NCBI RefSeq assembly: GCF_001298105.1
Contig: NZ_LGJH01000145.1
Span: forward strand, 27,646 to 91,645
Direction of reading: 5' to 3'
Source of the DNA: Novosphingobium sp. ST904
Lineage (GTDB): Bacteria; Pseudomonadota; Alphaproteobacteria; Sphingomonadales; Sphingomonadaceae
DNA: 64,000 nt
Shown: in pieces, positions 41,354 to 52,258 of the stretch
Numbering within the stretch: the stretch's first letter is position 1
Layout of the letters: every line of letters begins with the position of its first letter
Notes under the pieces: generated by a model
Seen by the model: only the letters and a program-made list of their open reading frames with translations
The model's database searches: none
What the model was told of the DNA's origin: nothing
Made by a program: the position numbers and the translations under genes

Positions 41354-43368
41354 TCCGCGGCCTCCGCCAGGTCTTCACCGTGAAGCAGTTCGGCCGAGCA
41401 ACGCTGCATGACGGCGCTCGCGCGGGCGATCGGGTTGGTCATGTAGAAGTCCTTGATCGGATAGGCGATCTGGCCGGCAGCGGAACCGCCCCCGGCAGGC
41501 AGAACGCTCCCGTAGTCGGCGAGGCCTTCGCTGCCAAGTGCAGGAACTTCCTCGATCATTGCATTTCGCAACTGATCGAAGCTGTCGAACCCGACCGAGA
41601 CGCCGAAAGCGTCGGCAAGGGCGCGAAGGATGGTCCAGTCCTCGCGGGCATCGCCCGGAGCGAACACGCCCTTGTCGGACCACTGCACGCGGCCTTCGGT
41701 GTTGACGTAAGTGCCGGCCTTTTCGGTATAGGCAGAAGCCGGCAGGATGACGTCAGCTGCATGAGCGCCCTTGTCGCCGTGATGACCGATGTAGACGATC
41801 ATCGAACCGGCGAACTGGGTGAAGTCCACTTCATCGGCGCCGAGCGCGAGCAGAACCTTGGGCTTGGCGGCGACGAGATCGGCAATGCCGCCCTTCTGCG
41901 CGTAGCCGAGCATCAGGCCGCCCATGCGGGCCGCTGCCATGTGGAGGACGTTGAAACCGTTCCACTGGGTGCCGTCTTCAAGATCGCGAACCAGGTTGAA
42001 CTGGGCGGCGAGCGCGAGGCCCGCTTCCAGACCGCCACGGCCGAGCGCCGCACCGCCGAGGATGACCGCCGGACGCTTCGCGTTCGACAGCGCATCGGCG
42101 ACGTTCTGCGGAAGGTTGCCGAGGATCGAAAGGTCTTCGCCGAGGAACTCGCCGCCGAAGGTGGTTTCCCACTCGGGACCGACGAGGAACACCTTGGCGC
42201 CCCGCTTCACCGCCTTGCGCAGGCGGACGTTGAGAAGCGGCGCTTCCCAGCGCACGTGGCTGCCGGCGATCAGGATCGCGTCAGCGGTCTCGATCCCTGC
42301 GAACGTGGTGTTGAAGTTGACGGCGGCAAGGCTGTCGGTTGCGTAGTCCATCCCGGTCTGGCGACCTTCGATGAGCGTCGAACCGAGCGCGCCGACCAGC
42401 TTCTTGGCCGCGAACATCGTTTCGCAATCGACCATGTCGCCGGCGACCGCAGCGATCGAGTTGCCCGGGTTCAGCGTGGCGATGGCGGCGAAGGCCTCGT
42501 TCCAGCTGACCGCGACGAGCTTGCCGTCACGGCGCAGGAACGGCTTGTCGAGACGGCGCTTGGTAAGGCCGTCGACCATGTAGCGCGCCTTGTCGCTGAT
42601 CCATTCCTCGTTGACGTCGTCGTTGTTACGAGGAAGCACGCGCAGCACTTCGCGGCCGCGCGCGTCGATGCGGATGTTGGCACCGGTGGCGTCCGACACG
42701 TCGATGCCCAGCGTCTTCTTGAGTTCCCAAGGGCGGGCCTCGAAGGCGTAGGGACGCGAGGTAAGCGCGCCAACCGGGCAGAGATCGATCACGTTGGCCG
42801 ACATCTCATGCTTGGCAGCATGTTCGAGATAGGTGGTGATCTGCATGGACTCGCCGCGATAGAGCGCGCCGATCTCGTCCACACCTGCGATCTCTTCCGA
42901 GAAGCGCACGCAGCGGGTGCAGTGGATGCAGCGCGTCATCGTCGTCTTGATGAGCGGGCCCATGTACTTTTCAGTGACCGCGCGCTTGTTCTCGTCGTAG
43001 CGCGAAGCGCCGCGACCGTAAGCGACGGACTGGTCCTGAAGGTCGCACTCGCCGCCCTGATCGCAGATCGGGCAATCGAGCGGGTGGTTGATGAGGAGAA
43101 ACTCCATCACCCCTTCCCGCGCCTTCTTGACCATTTCGGAATCCGTGCGGATTTCCTGGCCTTCGGTAGCCGGAAGCGCGCACGAAGCCTGGGGCTTGGG
43201 CGGTCCGGGCTTCACTTCGACCAGGCACATGCGGCAATTGCCGGCGATGCTCAGGCGCTCGTGATAACAGAAGCGCGGGATTTCCTTGCCGGCAAGCTCG
43301 CAGGCCTGCAGCACGGTTGCGCCGTTGGGGACGTCGATCTCGACGCCGTCGACTTTGACCTTGGGCAT
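41350..43368 (-). CDS. nuoG: NADH-quinone oxidoreductase subunit G
   Basis: A 672-residue iron-sulphur subunit of the NADH module. The N-terminal 2Fe-2S domain has [15 protein letters not shown], followed by the His/Cys-ligated cluster region ([17 protein letters not shown]) and the 4Fe-4S motif CIHCTRC. The remainder is the molybdopterin-oxidoreductase-like domain without cofactor. Length matches mitochondrial and alphaproteobacterial NuoG. It follows nuoF directly. Confidence 0.97.
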   Translation of the reverse strand: MPKVKVDGVEIDVPNGATVLQACELAGKEIPRFCYHERLSIAGNCRMCLVEVKPGPPKPQASCALPATEGQEIRTDSEMVKKAREGVMEFLLINHPLDCPICDQGGECDLQDQSVAYGRGASRYDENKRAVTEKYMGPLIKTTMTRCIHCTRCVRFSEEIAGVDEIGALYRGESMQITTYLEHAAKHEMSANVIDLCPVGALTSRPYAFEARPWELKKTLGIDVSDATGANIRIDARGREVLRVLPRNNDDVNEEWISDKARYMVDGLTKRRLDKPFLRRDGKLVAVSWNEAFAAIATLNPGNSIAAVAGDMVDCETMFAAKKLVGALGSTLIEGRQTGMDYATDSLAAVNFNTTFAGIETADAILIAGSHVRWEAPLLNVRLRKAVKRGAKVFLVGPEWETTFGGEFLGEDLSILGNLPQNVADALSNAKRPAVILGGAALGRGGLEAGLALAAQFNLVRDLEDGTQWNGFNVLHMAAARMGGLMLGYAQKGGIADLVAAKPKVLLALGADEVDFTQFAGSMIVYIGHHGDKGAHAADVILPASAYTEKAGTYVNTEGRVQWSDKGVFAPGDAREDWTILRALADAFGVSVGFDSFDQLRNAMIEEVPALGSEGLADYGSVLPAGGGSAAGQIAYPIKDFYMTNPIARASAVMQRCSAELLHGEDLAEAAE

Positions 43369-44668
43369 TACTCGGCAGCCTCGCGGACGTTTTCGGCGAT
43401 CCGGCGCTCAAGCTCCGGACGGAAATGACGGATCAGGCCCTGGATCGGCCACGCCGCAGCGTCGCCCAGAGCGCAGATGGTGTGGCCTTCGACCTGCTTG
43501 GTCACCTGCTGCAGCATGTCGATTTCCTCGACTTCCGCGTCGCCGGTGCGCAGGCGCTCCATCACGCGCCACATCCACCCCGTGCCTTCGCGGCAGGGGG
43601 TGCACTGGCCGCAGGACTCGTGCTTGTAGAAGTACGAGATGCGGCTGATGGCGCGAACGATGTCGGTGGACTTGTCCATGACGATGACGGCAGCGGTGCC
43701 AAGGCCCGAGCCGACAGCCTTCAGGCCGTCGAAGTCCATCGGAGCATCCCAGATATCGGCCGCCGGAACCAGCGGAACCGACGAACCGCCGGGGATCACC
43801 GCCAGCAGGTTGTCCTTGCCGCCGCGAATGCCGCCGCAATGACGCTCGATCAGTTCGCTGAACGGGATCGACATCTCTTCCTCGACCACGCAGGGACGGT
43901 TCACGTGCCCGCTGATCTGGAAGAGCTTGGTGCCCTTGTTGTTCTCTCGGCCGAAGCTGGAGAACCAGGCTGCGCCGCGACGCAGGATGGTGGGCGCAAC
44001 AGCGATCGATTCCACGTTGTTGACCGTGGTCGGGCAGCCGTAGAGGCCTGCACCGGCCGGGAACGGCGGCTTCAGGCGGGGCTGGCCCTTCTTGCCTTCG
44101 AGGCTTTCGATCATCGCGGTTTCTTCGCCGCAGATGTAAGCGCCGGCGCCGCGGTGGACGAAGACGTCGAAATCGTAGCCCGAACCGCAGGCGTTCTTGC
44201 CCAGCAGGCCGGCTGCGTAAGCCTCTTCACGCGCCGCGAACAGCGTCTCTGCCTCGCGGATGTATTCGCCGCGAATGTAGATGTAGGCCGCGCGCGCACC
44301 CATTGCGAAACCCGCGACCAGCGCACCTTCGAACAGGAGATGCGGGTCGTGCGCATGATCTCGCGATCCTTGCACGAACCGGGCTCGGATTCGTCGGCAT
44401 TGATGACGAGGAAGCTGGGCTTCGGATTGCCGGCCTGGTCGAGCGGCGGCTGCTTGGGCATGAAGGACCACTTCATGCCGGTGGGGAAGCCCGCACCGCC
44501 GCGACCGCGCAGACCCGATGCCTTCATCTCGTCGATGATGGCGTCACGGCCGCGCTCGATCAGCGCCTTGGTGTTGTCCCAGGCGCCGCGCGCCTGCGCT
44601 TCCTTCAAGTTCCACGGCTGATAGCCGTAGAGGTTGGTGAAGATGCGATCCTTGTCGGCGAGAGCCAT
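43368..44668 (-). CDS. nuoF: NADH-quinone oxidoreductase subunit F (frameshifted in this sequence)
   Basis: Binds NADH and FMN and starts electron transfer. The N-terminal frame has [15 protein letters not shown] (FMN/NADH loop) up to CKDREIMR; the rest continues one base over with [29 protein letters not shown] and the N3 cluster motif [14 protein letters not shown] missing base near 44349-44351 (CGCCAC read as CGCAC) joins them as EIMRHDPHLL, the family sequence. Restored length is 433 residues. The start overlaps the nuoE stop (TAATG). Loss of NuoF would disable the whole complex, so error is likely. Confidence 0.92.
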
Positions 44669-45336
44669 TACCACTCACTCCGATAGTCATGATTGGCCGT
44701 GATCATCGCGGCCAGGTTGGTCGGCTCACCGACGGGTTCGACGGTGTGTCGGGCAGGATCCTGCGTCCCGGCCTTCGGCGCTTCACCACGCTCCAGCGCG
44801 TCGAGCACCGCGTTCAGGCGGTCCGACGTGAGGTCTTCGTAGTTGTCGTCGTTGATCTGGACCATCGGAGCCGAGGCGCAGTTGCCCATGCATTCGACCT
44901 CGGTGAACGACCAGAGGCCGTCTTCCGAAATGTGGCCCTTCTTCATGCCGCGCGACTTGCACGTGGCGAGAAGGTCGTCCGAACCACGCAGCATGCACGG
45001 CGTCGTGCCGCAGACCTGCACGTGAAAACGGCCGATCGGCGCGATGTTGTACATCGTGTAGAACGTCGCGACCTCGACGACGCGGATTACCGGCATGTCG
45101 AGATAGGCGGCGATGTATTCCATCACCGGGATCGGCAGCCAGCCCTGCGTGTTCAGCTCTGCACCGACCTGGCGCTGGGCGAGGTCGAGAAGAGGCATCA
45201 CCGCCGAGCGCTGGCGCCCGTCGGGATAGCGGGACACGACTTCCTTCGCCTTTTCGGCGTTTTCGGCGGTCCAGGCGAAATTGCCCCAACGGGCCCGAAG
45301 TTCGGGCGAGTCGGGTTCGATATAGCGGTCAGCCAT
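44668..45336 (-). CDS. nuoE: NADH-quinone oxidoreductase subunit E
   Basis: A 222-residue subunit with a thioredoxin-like 2Fe-2S domain; ligands lie in [12 protein letters not shown] and [12 protein letters not shown]. It docks on NuoF in the NADH module. The last 40 residues extend past the core and are typical of the mitochondrial-type homologues. Its start overlaps the end of the small membrane gene upstream. Confidence 0.96.
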   Translation of the reverse strand: MADRYIEPDSPELRARWGNFAWTAENAEKAKEVVSRYPDGRQRSAVMPLLDLAQRQVGAELNTQGWLPIPVMEYIAAYLDMPVIRVVEVATFYTMYNIAPIGRFHVQVCGTTPCMLRGSDDLLATCKSRGMKKGHISEDGLWSFTEVECMGNCASAPMVQINDDNYEDLTSDRLNAVLDALERGEAPKAGTQDPARHTVEPVGEPTNLAAMITANHDYRSEW

Positions 45337-45529
45337 GCTTACCCCTGCGCTTCAGCCACTGGTCCTGGCCGAAAAGAAACAATTCGAAACCGCCGATCGC
45401 GGTTACCAGCATCGGCAGCACGGCCGTGGGCTGGAGACCGATATAGACGGCGGCAAAGTACCAAACCGCAAGGGCCACGCCGGTGACGGCGGCCCAGATG
45501 CGGGTCAGTTCGAGCGTGTTGAATTTCAT
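45329..45529 (-). CDS. Small membrane protein inside the nuo operon
   Basis: A 66-residue protein with two hydrophobic helices (about 8-30 and 36-53) and a basic tail ([10 protein letters not shown]). No family recognised. It overlaps the gene before it (ATGA) and nuoE after it (8 nt), so it is translated as part of the complex I transcript. It may assist assembly, or merely travel with the operon. Confidence 0.7.
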   Translation of the reverse strand: MKFNTLELTRIWAAVTGVALAVWYFAAVYIGLQPTAVLPMLVTAIGGFELFLFGQDQWLKRRGKHG

Positions 45530-45885
45530 CGGATGAACTCAACCCGCGAGCACTTGTCACCCTCGAAGCTGTAGACCGCGAGAACGTCGAAAGGCTCGAC
45601 AAGATCGGAACCGTCCGTTGCCGGACCGCGCGTCACGTGTTCACGGAAAACAACATAGTTGTCGGTTTCTTCACGCGAAACGATCTCGGCCTTGTTCTCG
45701 GGCCACCTGGCGAAAGCCGCCTTGAGACCCGAGCGCGTGCCCTCCTTGCCCTCGCGAACCACAGCGCCGCGATAGTTCGCTTCGCTGGCTTCGTCGGTCA
45801 TGTAGGTCACGTAGAGATCGGCATCCTGCGCGTTGTAGGCTGCGATCATGGCTTCGGCGATTGCGAGGCGGCTCAACGGTCGCAC
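45526..45885 (-). CDS. SnoaL/NTF2-like protein inside the nuo operon
   Basis: A 119-residue protein with the cone-shaped NTF2-like pattern: an N-terminal helix ([21 protein letters not shown]), then strands with FREHVTRG and [21 protein letters not shown] at the end, typical of SnoaL-like domains. The GTG at 45885 overlaps the nuoD end by 13 nt; an ATG at 45849 is an alternative. It is the second of two extra genes between nuoD and nuoE. Role unknown. Confidence 0.75.
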   Translation of the reverse strand: MRPLSRLAIAEAMIAAYNAQDADLYVTYMTDEASEANYRGAVVREGKEGTRSGLKAAFARWPENKAEIVSREETDNYVVFREHVTRGPATDGSDLVEPFDVLAVYSFEGDKCSRVEFIR

Positions 45886-47084
45886 TCCCCGAACACGACG
45901 TCGATGGCGCCGAGGATGGCGGTCGCGTCAGGAAGCATGTGGCCCTTCGACATGAAGTCCATCGCCTGGAGGTGCGAGAAGGCGGTCGGGCGGATCTTGC
46001 AACGATACGGCTTGTTGGAGCCGTCCGAGACGAGATAGACGCCGAATTCGCCCTTCGGGCTCTCGGTGGCGACGTAGACTTCACCGGCCGGCACATGGAA
46101 GCCTTCGGTGTAGAGCTTGAAGTGATGGATCAGCGATTCCATCGACTGCTTCATCTCGCCGCGCTTCGGCGGCGAAACCTTGCGGTCGGAGGAGGCGATC
46201 GGACCTTCCGGCATCTCGGCGAGGCACTGCTTCATGATCCGGGCCGACTGACGCACTTCCTCGACGCGGACCATGAAGCGGTCGTAGCAGTCAGAGTTGG
46301 TGCCGACGGGGATCTCGAAGTCCATGCGGTCGTAGACGTCGTAGGGCTGCGACTTGCGCAGATCCCAGGGAATGCCCGCGCCGCGGATCATCGGGCCGGA
46401 GAAGCCCCATGCCAGCGCGTCTTCCTTGCTCACCAGCGCGATGTCGACATTGCGCTGCTTGAAGATGCGGTTGTCCACCACGAGGCTCATCGCGTCCTCG
46501 AACAGCGTCGGCAGGCGGGTATCGAGCCAGTCGGCGATGTCGGTCAGCAGCTTGAGCGGCACGTCCTGATGAACGCCGCCGGGACGGAACCACGCCGAGT
46601 GCATGCGCGCACCCGAAGCGCGTTCGAAGAAGTTGAGGCAATCCTCGCGGATTTCGAACAGCCACAGGTTCGGGGTCATCGCGCCCACGTCCATGACGTG
46701 GGAGCCGATGTTGAGCATGTGGTTGCAGATGCGCGTCAGCTCGGCGAACAGCACGCGAAGGTACTGCGCGCGGATCGGCACTTCAAGGTTGAGCAGCTTC
46801 TCGATCGCCAGGACGTAGGAATGCTCCATCCCCAGCGGCGAGCAGTAGTCCAGACGGTCGAAGTAGGGCAGCGCCTGGAGGTAGGTCTTGTGCTCGATCA
46901 GCTTTTCGGTGCCGCGATGCAGCAGGCCGACGTGCGGATCGATGCGCTCGATGATCTCGCCATCGAGTTCCATGACCATGCGCAGAACGCCGTGCGCCGC
47001 AGGGTGCTGCGGGCCGAAGTTGATCGTGTAGTTGGTGATGACTTCATCGCCGGTGGTCGGCGACTGCTCGAGCTGGATGCTCAC
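45873..47084 (-). CDS. nuoD: NADH-quinone oxidoreductase subunit D
   Basis: A 403-residue subunit related to the [NiFe] hydrogenase large subunit, forming the quinone pocket with NuoB. Markers: [60 protein letters not shown] start overlapping the nuoC stop (GTGA). It is separate from nuoC, unlike the fused enterobacterial form. Confidence 0.98.
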   Translation of the reverse strand: MSIQLEQSPTTGDEVITNYTINFGPQHPAAHGVLRMVMELDGEIIERIDPHVGLLHRGTEKLIEHKTYLQALPYFDRLDYCSPLGMEHSYVLAIEKLLNLEVPIRAQYLRVLFAELTRICNHMLNIGSHVMDVGAMTPNLWLFEIREDCLNFFERASGARMHSAWFRPGGVHQDVPLKLLTDIADWLDTRLPTLFEDAMSLVVDNRIFKQRNVDIALVSKEDALAWGFSGPMIRGAGIPWDLRKSQPYDVYDRMDFEIPVGTNSDCYDRFMVRVEEVRQSARIMKQCLAEMPEGPIASSDRKVSPPKRGEMKQSMESLIHHFKLYTEGFHVPAGEVYVATESPKGEFGVYLVSDGSNKPYRCKIRPTAFSHLQAMDFMSKGHMLPDATAILGAIDVVFGECDR

Positions 47085-47827
47085 TTGTCGTCTCCCTTCG
47101 CGGAATCGCCGGACTTCTCGGCAGCCTTGTCGTTCGCCTTGTCACCGGCGCCGGTATCAGCCTTGCTGTCGGTGGTCTTCGGCTTCTCGACCGGCGGCGG
47201 CGCAGGCTGCTGCGCAGCCTTCTCGTCGCCGGGAAGAACGTATTCGGCGCCTTCCCACGGGCTCATGAAGTCGAACTGGCGCAGGTCCTGCGCAAGCTTG
47301 ACCGGTTCGTAGACGACGCGCTTGTCCTCTTCGGAATAGCGCAGTTCCACGTAGCCGGTCAGCGGGAAGTCCTTGCGGAACGGATGGCCTTCGAAACCGT
47401 AGTCGGTCAGGATGCGGCGCAGGTCCGGGTTGCCGGCAAAGATCACGCCGTACATGTCGAACACTTCGCGCTCGAGCCAGCCCGCGTTCGGCCACAGCGT
47501 GGTCACGGTGGGAACCGGCGTGTTCTCGGCCGCGGATACCTTCACCATGAGGCGATGGTTCTTCGTCACCGAAAGCAGCATGTAGACGACTTCGAAACGC
47601 TCGGGCCGCGACGGGAAGTCGACGCCGGCCATCTCCATGAGCTGCTGGTATTCGTGATGGTCACGCAGCAGGCGCAGGGCGTTCTCGATCTGGTCGCGCG
47701 CGACGGTGAGCACGACTTCGCCGTGCTCCTCACGGGCAGCGGTCAGCACCGGACCGAGCGCGGCCGAGAGAGTCTCGATCACACCTTCGTTCGAGGCGAA
47801 TTTGGGGGCGGAATGCAGAACGGTCAT
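47081..47827 (-). CDS. nuoC: NADH-quinone oxidoreductase subunit C with charged tail
   Basis: A 248-residue 30-kDa-type subunit bridging NuoD and the rest of the arm. Core markers: [53 protein letters not shown]. After about residue 200 comes a disordered tail of Lys, Asp, Ala and Pro with repeated charged units, absent from E. coli NuoC. It lies 7 bp after nuoB. Confidence 0.97.
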   Translation of the reverse strand: MTVLHSAPKFASNEGVIETLSAALGPVLTAAREEHGEVVLTVARDQIENALRLLRDHHEYQQLMEMAGVDFPSRPERFEVVYMLLSVTKNHRLMVKVSAAENTPVPTVTTLWPNAGWLEREVFDMYGVIFAGNPDLRRILTDYGFEGHPFRKDFPLTGYVELRYSEEDKRVVYEPVKLAQDLRQFDFMSPWEGAEYVLPGDEKAAQQPAPPPVEKPKTTDSKADTGAGDKANDKAAEKSGDSAKGDDK

Positions 47828-47834
47828 CGTGCCC

Positions 47835-48416
47835 TTACCTCTCGAGCGTGCCGGCGCGGCGGATCTTGCGCTGCAACTGCATCACGCCATAAAGCAGCGC
47901 CTCGGCGGTCGGAGGGCAGCCCGGCACGTAGATGTCGACCGGAACGATGCGGTCGCACCCGCGCACGACGCTGTAGCTGTAGTGATAGTAGCCGCCGCCG
48001 TTGGCGCACGAGCCCATCGAGATGACGTACTTCGGGTCCGACATCTGGTCGTAGACCTTGCGGAGCGCCGGAGCCATCTTGTTGCACAGCGTGCCGGCCA
48101 CGATCATCACGTCCGACTGGCGCGGAGAAGCGCGCGGCGCGGCGCCGAAGCGCTCCATGTCGTAGCGAGGCATGTTGACGTGGATCATCTCGACCGCGCA
48201 GCAGGCGAGGCCGAAGGTCATCCACCACAGCGAGCCGGTACGGGCCCACTGGAACAGCTCCTCGGTCGAGGTGACCAGGAAGCCCTTGTCGGATACTTCC
48301 TGGTTGAGGTCCTTGAAGAATGCCTGATCGGGCTGCGTGATAGCGCCGCCCTGAACGTTGGCTGATGCGAGTGCCGGAGCGAGGGGCTGGCCGGCGGAGT
48401 TGACGAGCGTGCTCAT
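47835..48416 (-). CDS. nuoB: NADH-quinone oxidoreductase subunit B
   Basis: A 193-residue subunit carrying cluster N2, the last before quinone. Ligands are in [10 protein letters not shown] (tandem Cys), GSCANGGG and [11 protein letters not shown]. The ATG at 48416 overlaps the nuoA stop (ATGA); the in-frame extension upstream has no similarity. Confidence 0.98.
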   Translation of the reverse strand: MSTLVNSAGQPLAPALASANVQGGAITQPDQAFFKDLNQEVSDKGFLVTSTEELFQWARTGSLWWMTFGLACCAVEMIHVNMPRYDMERFGAAPRASPRQSDVMIVAGTLCNKMAPALRKVYDQMSDPKYVISMGSCANGGGYYHYSYSVVRGCDRIVPVDIYVPGCPPTAEALLYGVMQLQRKIRRAGTLER

Positions 48417-48787
48417 TCCCAGTCCAGAGCTCCCTTTTTCCATGCGTAGGCGAGGCCGATGGCCAGTTCGCCGAGGAACACCATCATCGTCAGCCATCCG
48501 GCCCAGCCCGTCAGCTTCAGCGAAACGGCCCAGGGGAACAGGAACGCGGCTTCAAGGTCGAAGACGATGAAGAGGATCGCGACGAGATAGAAGCGGACAT
48601 CGAACTGGCTGCGCGGGTCCTCGAACGCGGGGAAGCCGCATTCGTACTCGCTGTTCTTGTCGGCGCTTGGGTTGTGGGTGCCGGTCAGGCGAGCGACGCC
48701 CATCGGCAGCAGCACGATCACCGACGAGAGCGCGAGCGCGATCGCGAGAAAGATCAGGATCGGCAGGTATTGTGACAGATCAGTCAA
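48413..48787 (-). CDS. nuoA: NADH-quinone oxidoreductase subunit A
   Basis: A 124-residue membrane subunit with three helices and the conserved loop [20 protein letters not shown], then [21 protein letters not shown]. The start appears to be TTG at 48787, with AAGG 9 nt before it; no in-frame ATG is available upstream. First gene of the nuo operon. Confidence 0.96.
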   Translation of the reverse strand: MTDLSQYLPILIFLAIALALSSVIVLLPMGVARLTGTHNPSADKNSEYECGFPAFEDPRSQFDVRFYLVAILFIVFDLEAAFLFPWAVSLKLTGWAGWLTMMVFLGELAIGLAYAWKKGALDWE

Positions 48788-48901
48788 TGGTTCTGGCCTT
48801 CATACCGGATACGGCAAGCCGGACTCATGCCAATGACAGTGCCCGGTTGTTGCGGGCGCTCTTAGGCCAGCCCTCCCCCCTCTGCAAGGTGTCCGAAGGG
48901 A

Positions 48902-48930
48902 ATAAATGGCGGAACTCTGCGGTGTTGCAA
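48902..48930 (-). promoter_or_regulatory. Possible nuo operon promoter
   Basis: On the minus strand TTGCAA (48930-48925) and ATTTAT (48907-48902) are 17 nt apart, about 115 nt before the nuoA start. The match to sigma-70 boxes is only fair. Confidence 0.35.
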
Positions 48931-49157
48931 GTCATTCGCAACAAGCCCTGAGCGGGACACGGTTCGTCATGATGCCGCATCAAGTCGAAACCCGCAGAAG
49001 TCGGGAGATTGGGCAATTTCGGAGCAAAAACAGCAAGCCGCCTCATTGATGCAAGATTTAGCATCCAGCTTGCGAAAATCGCCGCTGTCGAAGGCCTGCA
49101 AAGCGCTGGGCCAACGCCATGGGGATGGAGCATGCTTGCCCTGCGCTGAGGAGGAGT

Positions 49158-49175
49158 CACCAATTGCAATTGGTG
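49158..49175. promoter_or_regulatory. Perfect 18-bp palindrome, candidate operator for the thiolase gene
   Basis: CACCAATTG followed directly by its complement CAATTGGTG, 60 bp before the thiolase ATG. A possible -35 (TTGCAA) lies within it and a weak -10 (TACGTC) follows after 17 nt, so a bound dimeric repressor would block the promoter. Confidence 0.5.
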
Positions 49176-49235
49176 CAGTGCAACACTACGTCGCTTCCGA
49201 AGGATACCTGATTTTCAAGCGTGAAAGGCACAATA

Positions 49236-50428
49236 ATGGCCCAAATCTCGGCTTCAGACCCGATTGTCATTCTTTCCTATGCTCGTACTCCGATGGGCGG
49301 CCTCCAGGGCGCTTTCGCCGAAGTTTCGGCGACAGACCTCGGCGCAACGGCGGTGAAGGCCGCGGTCGAACGCGCCGGCGTGGCCGGTGAGGATATCGAA
49401 CGCATCTATATGGGTTGCGTGCTGCCGGCCGGTCTTGGCCAGGCCCCTGCCCGCCAGGCCGCTCTCAAGGCCGCCTGCCGAAGTCGGTCCAGGCCACCAC
49501 GGTAAACAAGGTCTGCGGCTCGGGCATGCAGACGGTCATCATGGGCGCCGAAGCGCTCGCCTCCGGCTCGCTCGACGTGGTGATCGCCGGCGGCATGGAA
49601 TCGATGACCAATGCGCCGTACCTGTCGAAGAAGCACCGCTCGGGCGCGCGCGCTGGGCACGACACGCTTTATGATCACATGTTCCTCGACGGCCTGGAAG
49701 ACGCTTATGAAGGCGGCTCGATGGGCTCCTTCGCGCAAGTGACCGCCGACGAGTACCAGCTCACCCGCGAAAACCAGGACGATTACTCGATCGAATCCCT
49801 GCGCCGCGCGCAGGAAGCGATCACCAGCGGCGCGTTCCGGAACGAAGTCGTCCCCGTCACCGTCAAGACCCGCAAGGGCGAAGTCGTGATCGACAGCGAC
49901 GAACAGCCGCCCAAGGGCAATCCCGACAAGATCCGCACCCTGCGCGCCGCCTTCGCCAAGGACGGCACGATCACCGCCGCCAGCTCCAGCTCGATTTCCG
50001 ACGGCGCCGCCGCGGTCGTCATGACCCGCGCCAGCTTCGCCGCCGACAAGGGCCTCTCGCCCGTCGCTACGGTGGTGGGCGTGTCGGCCCATGCGCAGGA
50101 GCCCGCCAAGTTCACCACCGCCCCCGTCGGCGCGATCACCAAGCTGATGGACAAGGTGGGCTGGCAACTCTCGGACGTCGACCTGTTCGAAGTGAACGAG
50201 GCGTTCGCCTGCGTCGCCATGTTCGCCATGCACGACCTCGGCATTCCGCACGACAAGGTCAACGTTCACGGCGGCGCGACGGCGCTCGGCCATCCGATCG
50301 GCGCTTCCGGCACGCGCATCATCGTCACCCTCATCAATGCCCTGAAGGAAAAGGGCCTGAAGAAGGGCGTCGCCTCGCTCTGCATCGGCGGCGGCGAAGC
50401 GACTGCGGTGGCGATCGAACTGGCCTGA
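49236..50428 (+). CDS. Acetyl-CoA C-acetyltransferase / thiolase (frameshifted in this sequence)
   Basis: A thiolase of about 397 residues that joins or splits acetyl-CoA units. The first frame reads PIVILSYARTPMGGLQGAFA to PARQAALKA; the second continues GLPKSVQATTVNKVCGSGMQ with the nucleophilic Cys, then GGATALGHPIGASG and CIGGGEA with the other catalytic residues. One missing G near 49472-49474 (GGCCGGCC read as GGCCGCC) joins them. ATG 49236 is preferred to GTG 49221. Whether it acts in polyhydroxybutyrate synthesis, ketone use or fatty-acid breakdown is not shown by the context. Confidence 0.9.
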
Positions 50429-50460
50429 TCCGGCCGGACCGCCACTCGGCCGAAAAAGAA

Positions 50461-50490
50461 AAACTCCGCCGTGATCCGGCGGGGTTTTTC
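50461..50490. terminator. Terminator after the thiolase gene
   Basis: AAACTCCGCC and GGCGGGGTTT pair (one T-G) around a 7-nt loop, followed by TTTC, with A-rich sequence on the left. It can serve the thiolase gene and the convergent SH3-protein gene. Confidence 0.88.
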
Positions 50491-50519
50491 TTTGTGTTCA
50501 GGTTATTGCGGGAGATACT

Positions 50520-51002
50520 TCAGGGCGCGCCTGCACCCCACAGCGTTTCCTGATCGACGAAGCCCTTGTGCCCTTCCACGTCGAAGGGGCACCATCCCTG
50601 CTTGCAGTCGCCCAGCAGGCCGATCACCCCCGGTTGCACCCGCCATAGCATCGGCGACGACGAATTGGGCTCGGCATGCATTTCCACAAGCCCCTTCGCC
50701 TTGACCAGCGCCGCGCGTTGGCGGGAAAGCAACAGGTCGCGCATCCAGCCCTTGTCGCCGTCCGGGTCCTCGATCAGGCGCCATGGGCCTTCGCGGCGGA
50801 TCACTTTCACCGGCAGGTGTGGACGGCGATAGACCCAGTCGATCCTGTACGATTCGCCCGGCCCCACCCGCAGGTTGGCCAGGTCCGTATCGATGGATGC
50901 CCAGTAGGGAACCTTGTCGTCATCGGCGGCATGGGCAGGCGCAACCGCCCCGCAGAGGGCAGCGGTGCACGCAATTGCGGCTCCCGTGACGATACGGCCC
51001 AT
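50520..51002 (-). CDS. Exported bacterial SH3-domain protein
   Basis: A 160-residue periplasmic protein with a signal peptide (GRIVTGAAIACTAALCG, cleaved after AHA near residue 25). It carries one or two bacterial SH3-like domains: ANLRVGPGESYRIDWVYRR, VIRREGPWRLIED and GWMRDLLL, then LWRVQPGVIGLLGDC, GWCPFDV and GFVDQETLWG. Such proteins bind cell-wall peptides. Starts at 51053 or 51059 are possible; ATG 51002 gives the cleanest signal peptide. Confidence 0.85.
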   Translation of the reverse strand: MGRIVTGAAIACTAALCGAVAPAHAADDDKVPYWASIDTDLANLRVGPGESYRIDWVYRRPHLPVKVIRREGPWRLIEDPDGDKGWMRDLLLSRQRAALVKAKGLVEMHAEPNSSSPMLWRVQPGVIGLLGDCKQGWCPFDVEGHKGFVDQETLWGAGAP

Positions 51003-51134
51003 GATGACGGACCTGGCCGCAACGATCGACTGTCGGATATTCCAGCGAAACATCGCCATTTCATACGCTGCGGAATGCCTCTTCTTCAAGGTTTCTTGAC
51101 CGGCCGCCTGTGGAAGGCCTAGCCCATTTTCGAA

Positions 51135-52153
51135 ATGACGCTGGTTACCGAAACACCCCTCGCCCACTCGCAGTTCGAGCGCCCCCGCGTGATCGTCACC
51201 CGGCGCCTCCTGCCTGCTGTCGAAGCACGCATGGCCGAACTCTTCGATGTCGTTCTCAACGAGGACGATAGGCCCATGGACAGGGCCAGCCTCGCACAGG
51301 CGATGAGCGAATGCGAAGTGCTGGTGCCGACCGTGACCGACCGGATCGATGCCGAACTGATCGCACAGGCCGGTCCGCGACTCGGGCTGATAGCCAGCTT
51401 CGGCGCGGGCACCGAACATATCGACGTCGCAGCCGCGCGGGCACGCGATATTGTCATCACCAATACGCCCGGCGTCTTCACCGACGATACCGCCGATCTG
51501 ACGCTTGCCCTCATCCTGTTCACGGCACGCCGCTTCGGCGAAAGTGCCAGAGTGCTCTACCAGGGAGAATGGACCGGTTGGGGCCCCTCCGCCATGCTGG
51601 GGCAAAGCCTTGCCGGCAAGACCCTCGGCATCGTCGGCATGGGCCGCATCGGACAGGCGGTCGCCCACCGCGCCAGGGCTTTCGGCATGGAGATCGTCTA
51701 TCACAACCGGCACCGCCTGCCCGCCGCGATCGAGAGCGGGTTCGCGGCACGCTACGAAGGCGATCTCGATCAGCTTTTCGCCGAATCCGACATCGTGACC
51801 CTGCATTGCCCTGCCGTTCCCGGCACCGATCACCTGATCAACGCCCGCACGCTCGGCCTGATGAAACCCAATGCCTGCCTCATCAACACCGGACGCGGCA
51901 AGCTGGTGGATGAAGACGCCCTGATCGTCGCCCTGTCCTCAGGCCGCACGCCGGGGCCGGGCTCGACGTATTTGCCCAGGAACCGGCAGTGGACCCCAGG
52001 CTGCTCGCCCTGCCCAACGTTGTCGCCCTGCCTCATCTCGGCAGCGCCACGCACGAAGGACGCGGCGCGGCGGGAGAGCGGATCATCGCCAATATCCGCT
52101 TCTGGGTAGACGGCCACCGTCCGCCCGATCAGGTACTTCCCGAGCTTACCTAA
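51135..52153 (+). CDS. D-2-hydroxyacid dehydrogenase (frameshifted near the 3' end)
   Basis: Likely glyoxylate/hydroxypyruvate or related reductase, about 339 residues when restored. The NAD-binding fold is clear: [21 protein letters not shown], with earlier [15 protein letters not shown] and later [14 protein letters not shown]. After VALSSGRT the frame breaks; adding one G near 51950 gives [12 protein letters not shown], then [16 protein letters not shown] with the catalytic His, and an end at VLPELT. Without the correction the His is lost. It is divergent from the SH3 gene. Substrate inferred from family. Confidence 0.88.
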
Positions 52154-52258
52154 GCGCAATTCCCTAATCCCATTCTTGTCTCCGGCCGATTTCCTGCGTT
52201 AAGTCCCGCCCTGACGACGGCGGCCCGGTGCGCGGTCCCGGCCTCATGGGGAAAATCG

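Larger units (their letters stand above)
48788..49235. other. Divergent control region nuoA / thiolase
   Basis: A 448-bp gap with no convincing gene. It must hold the nuo operon promoter (candidate at 48902-48930, minus strand) and the thiolase promoter. It also contains a perfect 18-bp palindrome at 49158-49175. Confidence 0.6.

Noticed and set aside
41308..43428. 706-codon frame opposite nuoG
   Set aside because: nuoG has all its iron-sulphur motifs on the other strand; this frame has none.
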